A stretch of DNA of 64,000 nt from an uncultured Ruminococcus sp. (GCA_947627175.1 CANQVA010000005.1:62001-126000); one strand, 5' to 3'. Positions 26,161 through 35,695 are shown, counted from the first letter of the stretch. The notes: generated from the sequence alone by a model not told the origin. A program made the numbers and translations.

Positions 26161-27120
26161 TTTTTTATATATTCTTTGCAGACGTACATCACTACCGACA
26201 AAATTCATATTGACATATAAAGTTGTAAGACGTGATGCTATTCTTGCTTCATATCTTTTACGTATTCCGTTATAATCAAGGTTAGTGCTTATAATGGTAG
26301 GCATTTTGCGGTTAAGGCGTGTATTTATTATATTATAGAGAGTTGAGTTGTAAAACGGTGTAGAATGTTCTGTTCCCAAATCATCAAGAATAAGCAGGTC
26401 TGTTTCTATAACGGAATCAGTCATTTCAGAGTTATGCTCCCTGCTGAAATGTTCCTTTTCCATTTCTTTAAGGATATTTATTGTAGAATCATATACAACG
26501 CTGTAACCCTTTTCAAGTACCTTATTCGCAACAGCAAGAGAAAGATGTGTTTTACCAAGTCCCGTATTTCCAAATATGAACAGACTATTTGAATGAGGTG
26601 TAAAATTTTCTGCATATCCTTTTAAAAAATCAAAATGTTTTTTCATAGTGAAATAATCTTTTTCTTTATAATATGAAAGGTCAAACGTTTCAAAACTTGA
26701 AAGTTCCAGATGTGAACGTTTATTTATTTCATTTGCTTCAAGTTTTCCGCATAGTTTAGTAAAACATTCACACATACTGTTATTATAATAACCTGTATCG
26801 TTACACTTCTTACAAGTATAATGAATATCAAGATAATCAGCAGGATAACCATTTGAAACAAGCAATTGTCTTGACACTGCCTGTGCTTCAAGATTATCCT
26901 GTTTAAGTTTTTCTATTTTCTGTTTTTGTATATTTCTGTCTTTTTCGGCAAATACAGTCTTTACGGCTTCCTGCCCCGTATTGAATATAGTATCATTTAT
27001 CACTTTAATTTCGGGAATAATGTTATTTATTTCATTTATACGTCTTTCGCTTTCAATAACGGCGTTTCTCCGTCGGCTTTGTATTATAAGCTGTGCCTTT
27101 TCAAATATTTCAGCATTCAT
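26146..27120 (-). CDS. dnaI: DnaI/DnaC-type helicase loader ATPase
   Basis: An AAA+ ATPase that loads the replicative helicase. Residues 1-95 are a coiled helical domain. A zinc ribbon follows (Cys103, 106, 117, 119 in CKKCNDTGYYNNSMCEC). Walker A is GNTGLGKTH at 184-192, Walker B TDLLILDDLGTE, and RIASRLT carries the arginine finger. Length 324 is close to B. subtilis DnaI. It follows the DnaD-domain gene with a one-base gap (TAA-A-ATG), forming a primosome pair. Confidence 0.92.
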   Translation of the reverse strand: MNAEIFEKAQLIIQSRRRNAVIESERRINEINNIIPEIKVINDTIFNTGQEAVKTVFAEKDRNIQKQKIEKLKQDNLEAQAVSRQLLVSNGYPADYLDIHYTCKKCNDTGYYNNSMCECFTKLCGKLEANEINKRSHLELSSFETFDLSYYKEKDYFTMKKHFDFLKGYAENFTPHSNSLFIFGNTGLGKTHLSLAVANKVLEKGYSVVYDSTINILKEMEKEHFSREHNSEMTDSVIETDLLILDDLGTEHSTPFYNSTLYNIINTRLNRKMPTIISTNLDYNGIRKRYEARIASRLTTLYVNMNFVGSDVRLQRIYKKNRPE

Positions 27121-27121
27121 T

Positions 27122-28165
27122 TTATACTACCTCATAATTATTTATACATATTTTGTACATATCCACGTCAAAACCGTCATCTTGTTTATCATGCTTATTA
27201 TTATATTTTTTATCATTATTGAGCCGGTGTGCCTTTTCATCTTCATCTACTCCGTTTATATCTGTTATACCTTTTTCATACCAGCTTTTAATAATCTTGT
27301 TCATATAATTCAGACTTACTTTGTGGATTTGCTCTAACATAATTTCATTTGCACGTTCTATCATATCATTTGTAATATTCATATTCTTCCACTGTTCCAG
27401 TATTTCCTTTTCTTTTTTTGCAAGCCTGTCAACTTGCAAAATACTCATAATCTGATTTTCATATTTTTTTAATGATTCAAGACGCTGTACTTCTTCATTT
27501 GCTTGTTCAAAAGTATTTATATCATCATCTGCCCAACTTTCCGCAATTGTTTCTATGTATTTATTATATGGTCTTCCTATATTACAGCAGTAACTTATCA
27601 GAGTAATTATTACTTCTTTTTTAAGTCCCAAATCCTCATGCATATATATAAGAGAATTAAGGCGGGCATGATTCAAAGTTCCGAAATGTGATTCTGCAAC
27701 TTCAAAAAGTTCCGCTATATCGGCAGATTCATTTTTTATCTGTTCTATTTCAGTACCCGACCATGTTCTTTTACATGATTTATTTTTTACTTTTTTCTGC
27801 TCGGGCGGATTTTCCGGAACAGATGCAAGAGGCGGTGACAGTGCAGGTGCAGTTGTTATTTCTGTCTGTTGTTGTTGTATAACGGGCAATGGCTGAATTG
27901 GTGCAGATGCAAAAGAGGCAGAAACCTGCTGAGGAGTAAGAACGTTTACTTGTTGCCAGAATAGAACGGCATCAGATGCTTCCTGAACGCTTACCCCCGT
28001 ATTGGCTGATATTTCTTCCGCTGAACAGTCACGCCCGGAACATCGCAGAAGATAGAGAAGTACTTTAATCTGTTCCCCTGTTGCAAGTTTGAGAAAATTA
28101 TCGGCAACTACACAAGGTACCCCGAACATAGTTCCCCATGCACCGCTGTTAGCTTTAAATTCCAA
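27122..28165 (-). CDS. DnaD/DnaB-domain primosome protein
   Basis: A replication-initiation protein with a DnaD-like N-terminal winged helix (residues about 1-85, SGAWGTMFGVPCVVADNFLK then AEEISANTGVSVQEASDAV). A Pro/Ala/Gln-rich linker follows. A DnaB_2 domain (YMHEDLGLKKEVIITLISYC, then YIETIAESWADDDINTFEQA) and a helical C terminus come next. The start is taken as TTG 28165, seven bases after GGGAGG, giving 347 residues; an upstream in-frame ATG would contain that site. With DnaI it should help melt oriC or restart forks. Confidence 0.88.
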   Translation of the reverse strand: MEFKANSGAWGTMFGVPCVVADNFLKLATGEQIKVLLYLLRCSGRDCSAEEISANTGVSVQEASDAVLFWQQVNVLTPQQVSASFASAPIQPLPVIQQQQTEITTAPALSPPLASVPENPPEQKKVKNKSCKRTWSGTEIEQIKNESADIAELFEVAESHFGTLNHARLNSLIYMHEDLGLKKEVIITLISYCCNIGRPYNKYIETIAESWADDDINTFEQANEEVQRLESLKKYENQIMSILQVDRLAKKEKEILEQWKNMNITNDMIERANEIMLEQIHKVSLNYMNKIIKSWYEKGITDINGVDEDEKAHRLNNDKKYNNKHDKQDDGFDVDMYKICINNYEVV

Positions 28166-28198
28166 AAAAATTCCTCCCTTCATTATATTTTCAAAAAT

Positions 28199-28227
28199 AT
28201 TATACCATATTTTTTTGCAGTTGTCAC
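28199..28227 (-). promoter_or_regulatory. Promoter of the dnaD-dnaI pair
   Basis: Minus strand GTGACA (28222-28227) and TATAAT (28199-28204), 17-base spacer. Confidence 0.75.
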
Positions 28228-28252
28228 CATGCAAAATAACCAATTTTTATTG

Positions 28253-28693
28253 TCAATCTTCCTCAAGAATTTTTCTTGCTGTTGAATATTTATATTTCCA
28301 ATATTCAAGTTTTTTTGCTGAAACTGCGTTTTTGTCCGTTATCCTGCTGATATCTGAGTTATGGGCGATATCAGCGAGTTTTACCGCCCTTGCAATCGGA
28401 TTTGATTTTATTTTGTCTATATATGCGAAATAATCCGTGTTTTTGTCGTGAGTAAGCAATTTAACGGCTTTTGTTACTTCTGACGGAAAAATTTTTTCAA
28501 GTTCTTCAATTGTAATATCTGTATCTTCTACAACGTCATGCAGGAGGGCGGCACATACTGTAAATTCATCGTTCATTTGTTCGGCGACGTGGTACGGGTG
28601 GAAAATATACGGCACACCGTTTATATCGTATTGTCCGTGATGTGCCTTATATGCAATTTGCATAGCTTTATTTGTAAGTTCTGTATAAATCAT
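28253..28693 (-). CDS. HD-domain hydrolase of the SpoT/MESH1 type
   Basis: A 146-residue metal-dependent phosphohydrolase resembling the ppGpp-hydrolase half of RelA/SpoT. HHGQYDINGVPYIFHP supplies the first His. The signature is ALLHDVVEDTD with the HD pair and EDT. KLADIAHNSD contains the final metal Asp. There is no synthetase, TGS or ACT domain, so it is a small alarmone-hydrolase-like or general HD protein. Start at 28693 has AGGAGG eight bases upstream; the frame to 28717 would include that site. Confidence 0.85.
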   Translation of the reverse strand: MIYTELTNKAMQIAYKAHHGQYDINGVPYIFHPYHVAEQMNDEFTVCAALLHDVVEDTDITIEELEKIFPSEVTKAVKLLTHDKNTDYFAYIDKIKSNPIARAVKLADIAHNSDISRITDKNAVSAKKLEYWKYKYSTARKILEED

Positions 28694-28710
28694 ATAATAA
28701 TCCTCCTGTG

Positions 28711-28746
28711 AAAACAAAGGGCTATGCGGTCAAGATGCACAGCCCT
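28711..28746 (-). terminator. Terminator after the SurA-like lipoprotein gene
   Basis: AGGGCT-TGC pairs with GCA-AGCCCT (28718-28746) with one bulge each side. TTTGTTTT follows on the minus strand. Confidence 0.7.
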
Positions 28747-28761
28747 GTGATTCTATTTGTT

Positions 28762-30078
28762 TCAGTCTTCCGGTTCAAGTGATGAAAGATTAAGTTTAAA
28801 AGGTTCATATCTTCTGAATGAAGAATTATTCTTTTCCGGAACTATACTGTCTGAAAGTTTTTCAAGGTAGTCAGTGAAATCATCATTATATTTAAGTAAC
28901 TGGAGATTATATATATAATCTTCAGACCAATAGTCGTCTTCTGTCATACGGTCTCTGAGGTCGCCCCTGATAATTACATACAGAGTATTTTCATCATAAT
29001 CATATAATGTTGCCTTGTTCATTTCAAGTTCATCAAAAACAAACTGCTTGTATTCTCTGTCAGCTTTTTCGGCATCTGTTTCTTCTTCTTCCTCTGCTGT
29101 TGTTGTCGTTTCTGAATCTGTTGAATCATCATCTTCATCTGCCGTTGTTGTTGTGTATCTCTGAACAAGACGTTCATTTTCATATGGGTCTGTAGTAGTT
29201 GTTGTCTGAGTTTCATCTGAATCTGTAGTTGTTGTGGTGGTAGTAGTTGTAGTAGTCGTTGTTGTTTCTTCTCCCTCTGCGGCGGTAGTAGTCTGAGATG
29301 CAACATATTCGTCATAGTCTTCTATGCAATCATTCATTTTATACATTTTGTCCATCGGGTCAGATTCACTATTAACTTCTTTTACATATTCTTCTGCTTT
29401 CCTACGGAGTTTTTTCTTTTCGTCATCGCTTAATGCCTCACCGTTTTCATCTGTCATACTGATTGATATATATTTTACTCTTGCAAAATTTTCATCAAAA
29501 TAATCCTTCAGTTCTTCTTCCGAACAGCCTTTTTCTCCGTCAAAGCCGTAATAATAGTCAAATATATACTTCTGCATATATTCATACTCACCATAATAAT
29601 TAGAACCGCTGCCCGTTGCACTTATTACTTCCTTTAATGAATCCTTGCCGACACCGTTTTCCGTATATATATTACTCTGTTCCGAATCAACCATACTTTC
29701 GGCTAACTGGTCTATTTCGGTGAGTTCCTCACTTGAAAGCTGTCCGCCTATTTTTTTAAATTCATTTTCAATAGCGGCAATTGTAACACAATATTCAGTT
29801 GCTTTGTTCTGAATCCATTCTTTAGATTCAACATTATCAATATGTGCGTTTTTCACTTCCTTTACAGTAGGGGCAGTGCCGTTTTTTGTCTGTAAAATAT
29901 TTGCGGCATCTTCATAAGCCTTAATAGTATAAAAAATAAACATACCCGAACTTACATCATAACCATCAGCGTTCATTGCCATTTCAGTTCCGCTGCCGAT
30001 TGTAGGAGTACAGCCGACACTCGCCGCCATAAGAGCAAAAGCCGCTGCCGATGCTACAAATTTATTGAATTTTATCAT
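28762..30078 (-). CDS. SurA/PrsA-like foldase lipoprotein with a threonine-rich insert
   Basis: A secreted lipoprotein of 438 residues with lipobox ASVGC (Cys23). The helical N-terminal region resembles the SurA_N/PrsA chaperone part. FARVKYISISMTDENG is the usual lead into a parvulin-type peptidyl-prolyl isomerase domain. That domain is split by about 80 residues of Thr/Glu/Asp repeats, including a run of 14 threonines, before the terminal part. Catalytic parvulin residues are not clear, so it may act only as a chaperone. ATG 30078 lies ten bases after GGAGG. Confidence 0.7.
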   Translation of the reverse strand: MIKFNKFVASAAAFALMAASVGCTPTIGSGTEMAMNADGYDVSSGMFIFYTIKAYEDAANILQTKNGTAPTVKEVKNAHIDNVESKEWIQNKATEYCVTIAAIENEFKKIGGQLSSEELTEIDQLAESMVDSEQSNIYTENGVGKDSLKEVISATGSGSNYYGEYEYMQKYIFDYYYGFDGEKGCSEEELKDYFDENFARVKYISISMTDENGEALSDDEKKKLRRKAEEYVKEVNSESDPMDKMYKMNDCIEDYDEYVASQTTTAAEGEETTTTTTTTTTTTTTDSDETQTTTTTDPYENERLVQRYTTTTADEDDDSTDSETTTTAEEEEETDAEKADREYKQFVFDELEMNKATLYDYDENTLYVIIRGDLRDRMTEDDYWSEDYIYNLQLLKYNDDFTDYLEKLSDSIVPEKNNSSFRRYEPFKLNLSSLEPED

Positions 30079-30121
30079 TTTAAACATTCCTCCGATTAGT
30101 AAAATTTACAGATACTATTTT

Positions 30122-30150
30122 ATTATACAACATTTTTCTGAAAATGTCTA
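30122..30150 (-). promoter_or_regulatory. Promoter of the SurA-like lipoprotein gene
   Basis: Minus strand TAGACA (30145-30150) and TATAAT (30122-30127), 17-base spacer. Confidence 0.75.
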
Positions 30151-30229
30151 TACCTATACGGAAATTTTTTTCATTCTTTCACTTTGTTTTCAATTTTCAA
30201 AAATTACCATAAATTTATTTCGCTTATTC

Positions 30230-30258
30230 TTGACTTACAGCTTCAAAAATGGTAAAAT
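30230..30258 (+). promoter_or_regulatory. Promoter of the thyX operon
   Basis: TTGACT (30230-30235) and TAAAAT (30253-30258), 17-base spacer, 37 bases before thyX. Confidence 0.8.
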
Positions 30259-30295
30259 AGAAATATATGTATTCTCACACCCGGAGGTTTTAATA

Positions 30296-31075
30296 ATGAA
30301 AGTAAATCTTATTTCATATACTCCCGACCCTGAAAAGCTCGTTGCAACTGCCGCAAGGCTATGTTATTCAAGCAGTGACATAGATTCATTAAGGGAAGGA
30401 CTTACAGAAGAAAAAATTAAGAATTTTATTGATATGCTTGTTTCTGTCGGTCATGAAAGCGTTATGGAACACGTTTCATTTACATTCGGTATTGAGGGAA
30501 TTTCACGTGCCTGCTCTCATCAGCTTGTACGCCACAGAATAGCCTCATACTCACAGAAAAGTCAACGGTACGTCAATGAAAACGGTTTTGAATTTGTCAC
30601 TCCTCCGGAAATTGAAGCATTACCCGAAGCAAAAAGCGAATTTGACCGCATAATGAATGAAATAACAGAAAGCTATGAAAAAATTGCCGACCTCCTCACA
30701 GAAAGCCACAAAAAAAGACTTGTTTCGGAGGGTCTTGACGAAAAAAAAGCTTTATCAAAAGCACGTAAAACAGCAAACGAAGACGCTCGCTTTATACTTC
30801 CCAACGCTTGCGAAACTAAAATTGTAGTTACTATGAATGTACGTTCACTTTTCAATTTTTTCCGTCACCGCTGTTGCAGGCGTGCCCAGTGGGAAATACG
30901 TGCCGTTGCCGATGAAATGCTTAAATTATGCATTGAAGTCGCTCCCGATATTTTCCGTTTTGCGGGTCCCTCATGTTTTACAGACGGAAAATGTCCTGAA
31001 GGTAATATGACTTGCGGAAAAATCGTTCAGGTGAGAGAACAATATCTTAAAAATACAGAGGGAAAAAATGCTTGA
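30296..31075 (+). CDS. thyX: Flavin-dependent thymidylate synthase
   Basis: It methylates dUMP to dTMP with FAD and methylene-THF, independent of ThyA. The defining motif RHRIASYSQKSQR begins at Arg79. MEHVSFTFGIEG before it and NVRSLFNFFRHRCCRRAQWE after it complete the flavin and dUMP site. ATG 30296, after CGGAGG, gives 259 residues; a longer frame back to 30065 lacks a ribosome site and crosses the promoter. It heads a plus-strand operon whose fourth gene also acts on folate. The next gene overlaps by 8 bases. Confidence 0.96.
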   Translation: MKVNLISYTPDPEKLVATAARLCYSSSDIDSLREGLTEEKIKNFIDMLVSVGHESVMEHVSFTFGIEGISRACSHQLVRHRIASYSQKSQRYVNENGFEFVTPPEIEALPEAKSEFDRIMNEITESYEKIADLLTESHKKRLVSEGLDEKKALSKARKTANEDARFILPNACETKIVVTMNVRSLFNFFRHRCCRRAQWEIRAVADEMLKLCIEVAPDIFRFAGPSCFTDGKCPEGNMTCGKIVQVREQYLKNTEGKNA

Positions 31076-31958
31076 ATTTAGGGATATAAGTATTTCAGAC
31101 AAAGAACGTATAACTTCATGTCTGAGAAAATCCGACTTTATGGGTTGTGAATATACTTTTGCAAATAATATGGCGTGGAAACGTCTTGCAGATTCAAAAA
31201 TCTCATTTTATAAGGATTTTTATATTGTTCGTTCTTACGATTCAATTGAAAATATTCCCTATTTCGTTTTTCCGTCAGGTGACGGAAACTACAGGGAACT
31301 TTTTACAGAACTAAAAAAATACACTGTTTCTCTTGGTGTTCCCTTGCGTATTACGGGAGTTACGGAAAAATCTCTTAATATGCTGAAAGAAATGTTCCCC
31401 GACAGTTTCACATATGAATATGACCGCAACGGTTCGGATTATATATACCGCTCGTCTGACCTTATCGGACTTTCAGGAAAAAAATATCATAGTAAAAGAA
31501 ATCATCTAATGCATTTTCAGTCATATGAATATACTTTTTCGATGATTTCCGAAAAGGATTTTGACGACTGTATTTCTTTCTGTACAGATGACTATAATAA
31601 AAAGTATCAGGAAGATAATTATTCATCTGTTGCCGAACAGTATGCTATAAATACTTATTTCAATTATTTCGGTGAACTCGGTCTTAAAGGCGGTATTATA
31701 CGCACAGACGGAAAAGTTTCGGCGGTAACAATCGGTGAACAGCTTAATTCAGATACTTTCTGTGTGCATATAGAAAAGGCTGACAGAAATTTTGACGGAA
31801 TATACACCGCAATAAATAATTTGTTTGCAAAGTCTGCCGCTGCGGACTTTGAATATATCAACCGTGAAGAAGACCTCGGTATTGACGGCTTGCGAAAAGC
31901 AAAACTGTCATATCACCCTGTTTTTCTCCTGAAAAAATACATTATCAACTTTAAATGA
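31068..31958 (+). CDS. DUF2156 (GNAT-like) protein
   Basis: A 296-residue cytosolic protein of the DUF2156 family, related to the soluble domain of lysylphosphatidylglycerol synthase MprF with tandem GNAT folds. Visible hallmarks are GCEYTFANNMAWKR, YIYRSSDLIGLSGKKYHSKR, and the C-terminal INREEDLGIDGLRKAKLSYH. It has no membrane part, so it is not MprF itself. The true reaction is unknown; acyl or aminoacyl transfer is the family-level guess. It overlaps thyX by 8 bases. Confidence 0.85.
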   Translation: MLEFRDISISDKERITSCLRKSDFMGCEYTFANNMAWKRLADSKISFYKDFYIVRSYDSIENIPYFVFPSGDGNYRELFTELKKYTVSLGVPLRITGVTEKSLNMLKEMFPDSFTYEYDRNGSDYIYRSSDLIGLSGKKYHSKRNHLMHFQSYEYTFSMISEKDFDDCISFCTDDYNKKYQEDNYSSVAEQYAINTYFNYFGELGLKGGIIRTDGKVSAVTIGEQLNSDTFCVHIEKADRNFDGIYTAINNLFAKSAAADFEYINREEDLGIDGLRKAKLSYHPVFLLKKYIINFK

Positions 31959-31973
31959 AAGGAATTTTTTATC

Positions 31974-32516
31974 ATGATTTACGTTTTTCTTGCAAATGGT
32001 TTTGAAGAAACCGAAGCCCTCGCCCCTGTTGACCTGCTCAGACGTGCAGGAAAAAATGTCGTTACTGTAGGTGTAGGCGACAATATTATAAAAGGCTCTC
32101 ACGGTATTCCCGTTATTGCCGATACTATCGTTGAGGAAATAAGCCTTGACGAAGAACTTGAAATGATTGTTCTGCCGGGCGGTATGCCGGGTACTCTCAA
32201 TCTTGAAAAATCTGAATATGTTCAGAAAGCAATTGATTATTGCGTACAGAACAACAGATTTATCGGTGCTATATGTGCAGCCCCGTCTATTCTCGGTCAT
32301 AAGGGTTTACTCAACGGAAAGAAAGCTGTATGCTATACAGGTTTTGAAACTCAACTTGAAGGTGCTGTTATATGTGATAGTGCCGTTGAAACGGACGGTA
32401 TTTTCATTACAGCAAGAGGAGCAGGCGTAGCTATTGAATTTGGTCTTAAACTCGTTGAAAAGGCTGTTTCAAAAGAAGAAAGCGACAGACAGCGTAAAGC
32501 TATTCTCTTTGACTGA
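31974..32516 (+). CDS. DJ-1/PfpI-family protein
   Basis: A 180-residue class I amidotransferase-like protein of the DJ-1 (YajL/ThiJ) group. FLANGFEETEALAPVDLLRR carries the conserved Glu. GAICAAPSILG contains the nucleophile-elbow Cys101. The fold is complete and of usual length. Members act as glyoxalases or protein-repair factors against methylglyoxal and oxidation; the exact role here is not shown. GAAAGGAA precedes the ATG. It sits between the DUF2156 gene and the folate gene, with no sign of separate transcription. Confidence 0.9.
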   Translation: MIYVFLANGFEETEALAPVDLLRRAGKNVVTVGVGDNIIKGSHGIPVIADTIVEEISLDEELEMIVLPGGMPGTLNLEKSEYVQKAIDYCVQNNRFIGAICAAPSILGHKGLLNGKKAVCYTGFETQLEGAVICDSAVETDGIFITARGAGVAIEFGLKLVEKAVSKEESDRQRKAILFD

Positions 32517-32518
32517 TT

Positions 32519-33079
32519 ATGGACGACAAAAAAATACTGCGGAAAAAATTTTCAGAGATAAGAAAAAATATAAAAGGCAAAACAGAAAAAGATACTCTTA
32601 TCCGAAATGCTTTTTTCAAATATCTCGGAAATATTGACACTGTGTTATTATATGCGTCATTCGGTACTGAAATTGATACAATGTCTATCGCTGAAAAACT
32701 TTTCGGAAAATATACGGTTGCTTTTCCGCTATCCCGAAAAGATGGCATTATGACATTTCACACCGTTAAATCCGCTGATGAACTTCATAAAGGTATGTAC
32801 GGCATATATGAACCTGACGCTTCTCTGCCACGTCCCGAAATAAATAACAGTACACTTTGTATACTGCCGGGACTTGCATTCACGGCTGACGGCTTACGGC
32901 TCGGATACGGCGGAGGATATTATGACAGATTTCTTGCCGAATATCCTCATATACATACAATGGCATTCGCCTATGAAGAACTTATTACTGAAAATCTGCC
33001 TGCTATGCAACATGACATAAGGGCTGATTATATTTTAACACCAGAAAGGATGATATTCTGCCATGCAGAACAAAGATGA
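32519..33079 (+). CDS. 5-formyltetrahydrofolate cyclo-ligase
   Basis: It recycles the inhibitory 5-formyl-THF to 5,10-methenyl-THF using ATP. The N terminus LRKKFSEIRKNIK is the family's basic helix. The phosphate-binding C-terminal signature is RLGYGGGYYDRFLAEY, preceded by ILPGLAFTADGL. Length 186 is normal. It starts two bases after the DJ-1 stop and overlaps mltG by 17 bases. Together with thyX in the same operon it suggests a shared link to folate-dependent nucleotide synthesis. Confidence 0.93.
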   Translation: MDDKKILRKKFSEIRKNIKGKTEKDTLIRNAFFKYLGNIDTVLLYASFGTEIDTMSIAEKLFGKYTVAFPLSRKDGIMTFHTVKSADELHKGMYGIYEPDASLPRPEINNSTLCILPGLAFTADGLRLGYGGGYYDRFLAEYPHIHTMAFAYEELITENLPAMQHDIRADYILTPERMIFCHAEQR

Positions 33080-34445
33080 TAAGGACGTAACAAACGAAGA
33101 TATTAACGAAAATATCAGCGAAAATATCAATGAAAATATTTCCGCTGAATCTGATGAGGAAAATTCAACCGTTACGGAAGAAACGGAAGTTGAAGAAGAT
33201 TCCGCTGAAGATTATGACGAAAATTATGACGACGATTATTCAGACTTTGCCCCGGATGATTATGAAGAAGAAAAAGAAGAATATGATGTTCCCGAAAGAG
33301 ATGTACCACGAAAAAGAAAAAAGAAGAAGAGAAAGAAAAGAAGAAGCAGACTACCCGGAATTATTATTCTTACAACGTTTATATTTGCAGTTTCGGTATG
33401 TCTTTCACTCGTCATTATTGCTTTCGGGCGTGATATGCTCGGTATAGGCAAAAGTGAAAATACACATCTTATTGTTGTCCCCGAAGGAGCAACTACCGCA
33501 GAAATCGCAACAATACTGAAAGATGAGGGAATTATAAAGTCACCCGAATGTTTCCAGCTTTTCAGCCGTTTAAGAAAGTCCGATTCACTCTATATTGCAG
33601 GTGAACATTTTGTACGCCCCAATATGGCTTATGAGACTATAATAAACGAACTTACTACAATTGAGGACGAAACAAAGGAAACAATTGAAGTTACATTCCC
33701 CGAGGGTTCAACACTCTTTGAGGCTGCACAGATTCTTGAAGAAAATAACATATGTTCCGCAGATGATTTTATTTTCTATTTCAATTCGGGCGGTCTTGGT
33801 TTTGAATTTGAAAACAGACTTCCTACAGATACTTCACTGAAATTCTACAAAATGGAAGGTTATTTATTCCCTGATACGTATTTCTTCTATGAAGATATGG
33901 AACCCGAACAAATTTGTCAGAAAATTTATCTTAACTTTGATAACAAGATGACGGACGAAAGATACGCAAGAATGGAAAGTCTTGGTCTTTCACTTGACCA
34001 GCTTATAACATTTGCCTCAATCGTACAGAAAGAAGCCGCAAATACAGACACAATGACACTCGTTGCTTCTGTTTTCTGGAACAGATTAAGAAATCCCGAC
34101 ATTTTCCCTCTGTTGCAGTCTGACCCGACTTCAAACTATGCCGAATTTATTAAATCAAAAATGGATGTATACGACAAAACTGTTATTGATGCCTATGATA
34201 CATATGTAGGTCCCGGACTGCCTCCCGGTGCGATATGTAATCCGGGCATTGAGGCTATAGACGCAGTTCTTGAAGCATTTGAAAGCAATTACTTCTTCTT
34301 TATTGCAAATATCTATACAGGACAGACTTATTTCTCCGAAACACTTGAAGAACATAATGCATATCAGGAAATGGTTGAACAGCAAGTTGACGAATATATA
34401 GCATCATCAGAGGCAGCCGAAATGGCTGAAAATGAAAATGGTTGA
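33063..34445 (+). CDS. mltG: Endolytic murein transglycosylase MltG
   Basis: A membrane-anchored lytic transglycosylase that cuts nascent glycan strands. It has 460 residues. The cytoplasmic N terminus is a long acidic tract with NENISENINENI repeats, then a Lys/Arg run, one membrane helix (about 96-121), a LysM-like subdomain (VVPEGATTAEIATILKDEGI) and the catalytic YceG domain. MEGYLFPDTYFF, ASIVQKEAAN with the catalytic Glu, and LQSDPTSNYA are the key motifs. The acidic tail is longer than in E. coli. It overlaps the genes on both sides. Confidence 0.93.
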   Translation: MQNKDDKDVTNEDINENISENINENISAESDEENSTVTEETEVEEDSAEDYDENYDDDYSDFAPDDYEEEKEEYDVPERDVPRKRKKKKRKKRRSRLPGIIILTTFIFAVSVCLSLVIIAFGRDMLGIGKSENTHLIVVPEGATTAEIATILKDEGIIKSPECFQLFSRLRKSDSLYIAGEHFVRPNMAYETIINELTTIEDETKETIEVTFPEGSTLFEAAQILEENNICSADDFIFYFNSGGLGFEFENRLPTDTSLKFYKMEGYLFPDTYFFYEDMEPEQICQKIYLNFDNKMTDERYARMESLGLSLDQLITFASIVQKEAANTDTMTLVASVFWNRLRNPDIFPLLQSDPTSNYAEFIKSKMDVYDKTVIDAYDTYVGPGLPPGAICNPGIEAIDAVLEAFESNYFFFIANIYTGQTYFSETLEEHNAYQEMVEQQVDEYIASSEAAEMAENENG

Positions 34446-35649
34446 GGTTCTCGCTCCCGCAGGTGATGAAGAACGTTTCAACGCCGCTGTAAATTATGGT
34501 GCAGATGCTGTATATCTCGGAAGAAAACAATTCGGAATGCGTTCATCTCCGCTTAATTTTGATTTTGAACAACTTGTCAATGCGGTAAAGTCCGCACACG
34601 GAAAAGGAATAAAAGTTTATCTTACTTGCAACACTCTCCCACGAAACAGCGAAATACCTCAGTTTGAACAATTCGTCCGTGAAGCTGTAGAAGCGGAAGT
34701 TGATGCACTTATAGTAGCTGATATAGGTCTTCTTGCACTTGTAAAGAAATATGCCCCCGATATGGAAATCCATATTTCCACACAGACGGGTATTGTAAAT
34801 TACGTCACAGCCCGTGAATTATATGACATGGGTGCAAAAAGGATAGTTCTCGCAAGAGAATTATCCCTTGACGAAATAGCCGAAATCCGTGCAAAGACAA
34901 ACCCGCATATGGAAATTGAAACTTTTGTACATGGTGCTATGTGTGTATCATTTTCGGGAAGATGTCTTTTATCACAGTATCTTGTAAACCGTGACGCAAA
35001 CCGTGGAGAATGTGCCCAGCCGTGCAGATGGGGGTATCATCTTGTTGAAGAAAAGCGACCGAATGAATTTTATCCCATATTTGAGGACGAAAAAGGCACA
35101 TATATTCTGAACGCTAAAGATATGTGTATGATTGAACACATTGACAAACTCGTTTCAGCAGGTGTTGACAGTCTGAAAATTGAAGGGCGTGCAAAATCCG
35201 CATATTATGTTACAGTAGTTACAAACGCTTACAGAATGGCGGTTGACGAATATTATAAAAATCCCGACAATTTTGTACTTCCCGATTGGATTCGTGAAGA
35301 AGTTTATAAAGTAAGTCACAGACAATATTGCACAGGCTTTTTCTTTGGTACTCCCGAAAATTCACAGTACTACGAAAACAGCGGTTATATACGCAATTAC
35401 GACGTTGTGGCAGTTGTTGAGAAGTGCGAAAACGGCACTGTTTACTGTACACAGCGTAACAGGTTCTTTGCAGGCGATACAGTCGAACTTCTTGCACCGT
35501 CTCAGAAGCCCGTTACACTTATTCTTGATACTCTTTACGACGAAAACGGTGAACAGATTCAGACTGCTAACCACGCTATGATGAAATTTTCATTCAAATC
35601 TGATTTGACTTTCCCGACTGGTGCGGTTATACGTAAAGAAACAACATAA
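34432..35649 (+). CDS. Peptidase U32-family protein
   Basis: A 405-residue U32 protein of the YrrN/RlhA/TrhP group. EVLAPAGDEERFNAAVNYGA opens the barrel, and ETFVHGAMCVSFSGRC plus NRGECAQPCRW hold the four cysteines that bind an Fe-S cluster in studied relatives. Family members carry out prephenate-dependent hydroxylation of tRNA U34 or of 23S rRNA, or act as collagenase-like proteases; RNA hydroxylation is more likely. Translation may start at 34432 or 34438. It overlaps mltG by 14 bases and ends the operon. Confidence 0.88.
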   Translation: MKMVEVLAPAGDEERFNAAVNYGADAVYLGRKQFGMRSSPLNFDFEQLVNAVKSAHGKGIKVYLTCNTLPRNSEIPQFEQFVREAVEAEVDALIVADIGLLALVKKYAPDMEIHISTQTGIVNYVTARELYDMGAKRIVLARELSLDEIAEIRAKTNPHMEIETFVHGAMCVSFSGRCLLSQYLVNRDANRGECAQPCRWGYHLVEEKRPNEFYPIFEDEKGTYILNAKDMCMIEHIDKLVSAGVDSLKIEGRAKSAYYVTVVTNAYRMAVDEYYKNPDNFVLPDWIREEVYKVSHRQYCTGFFFGTPENSQYYENSGYIRNYDVVAVVEKCENGTVYCTQRNRFFAGDTVELLAPSQKPVTLILDTLYDENGEQIQTANHAMMKFSFKSDLTFPTGAVIRKETT

Positions 35650-35655
35650 AAAATC

Positions 35656-35680
35656 GGAGCAGGTTTTTAATGCCTGCTCC
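35656..35680. terminator. Bidirectional terminator after the U32 gene and hisE
   Basis: GGAGCAGG (35656-35663) / CCTGCTCC (35673-35680), with an A-run before and a T-run after. Confidence 0.85.
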
Positions 35681-35695
35681 ATATTTTTTTATAAA

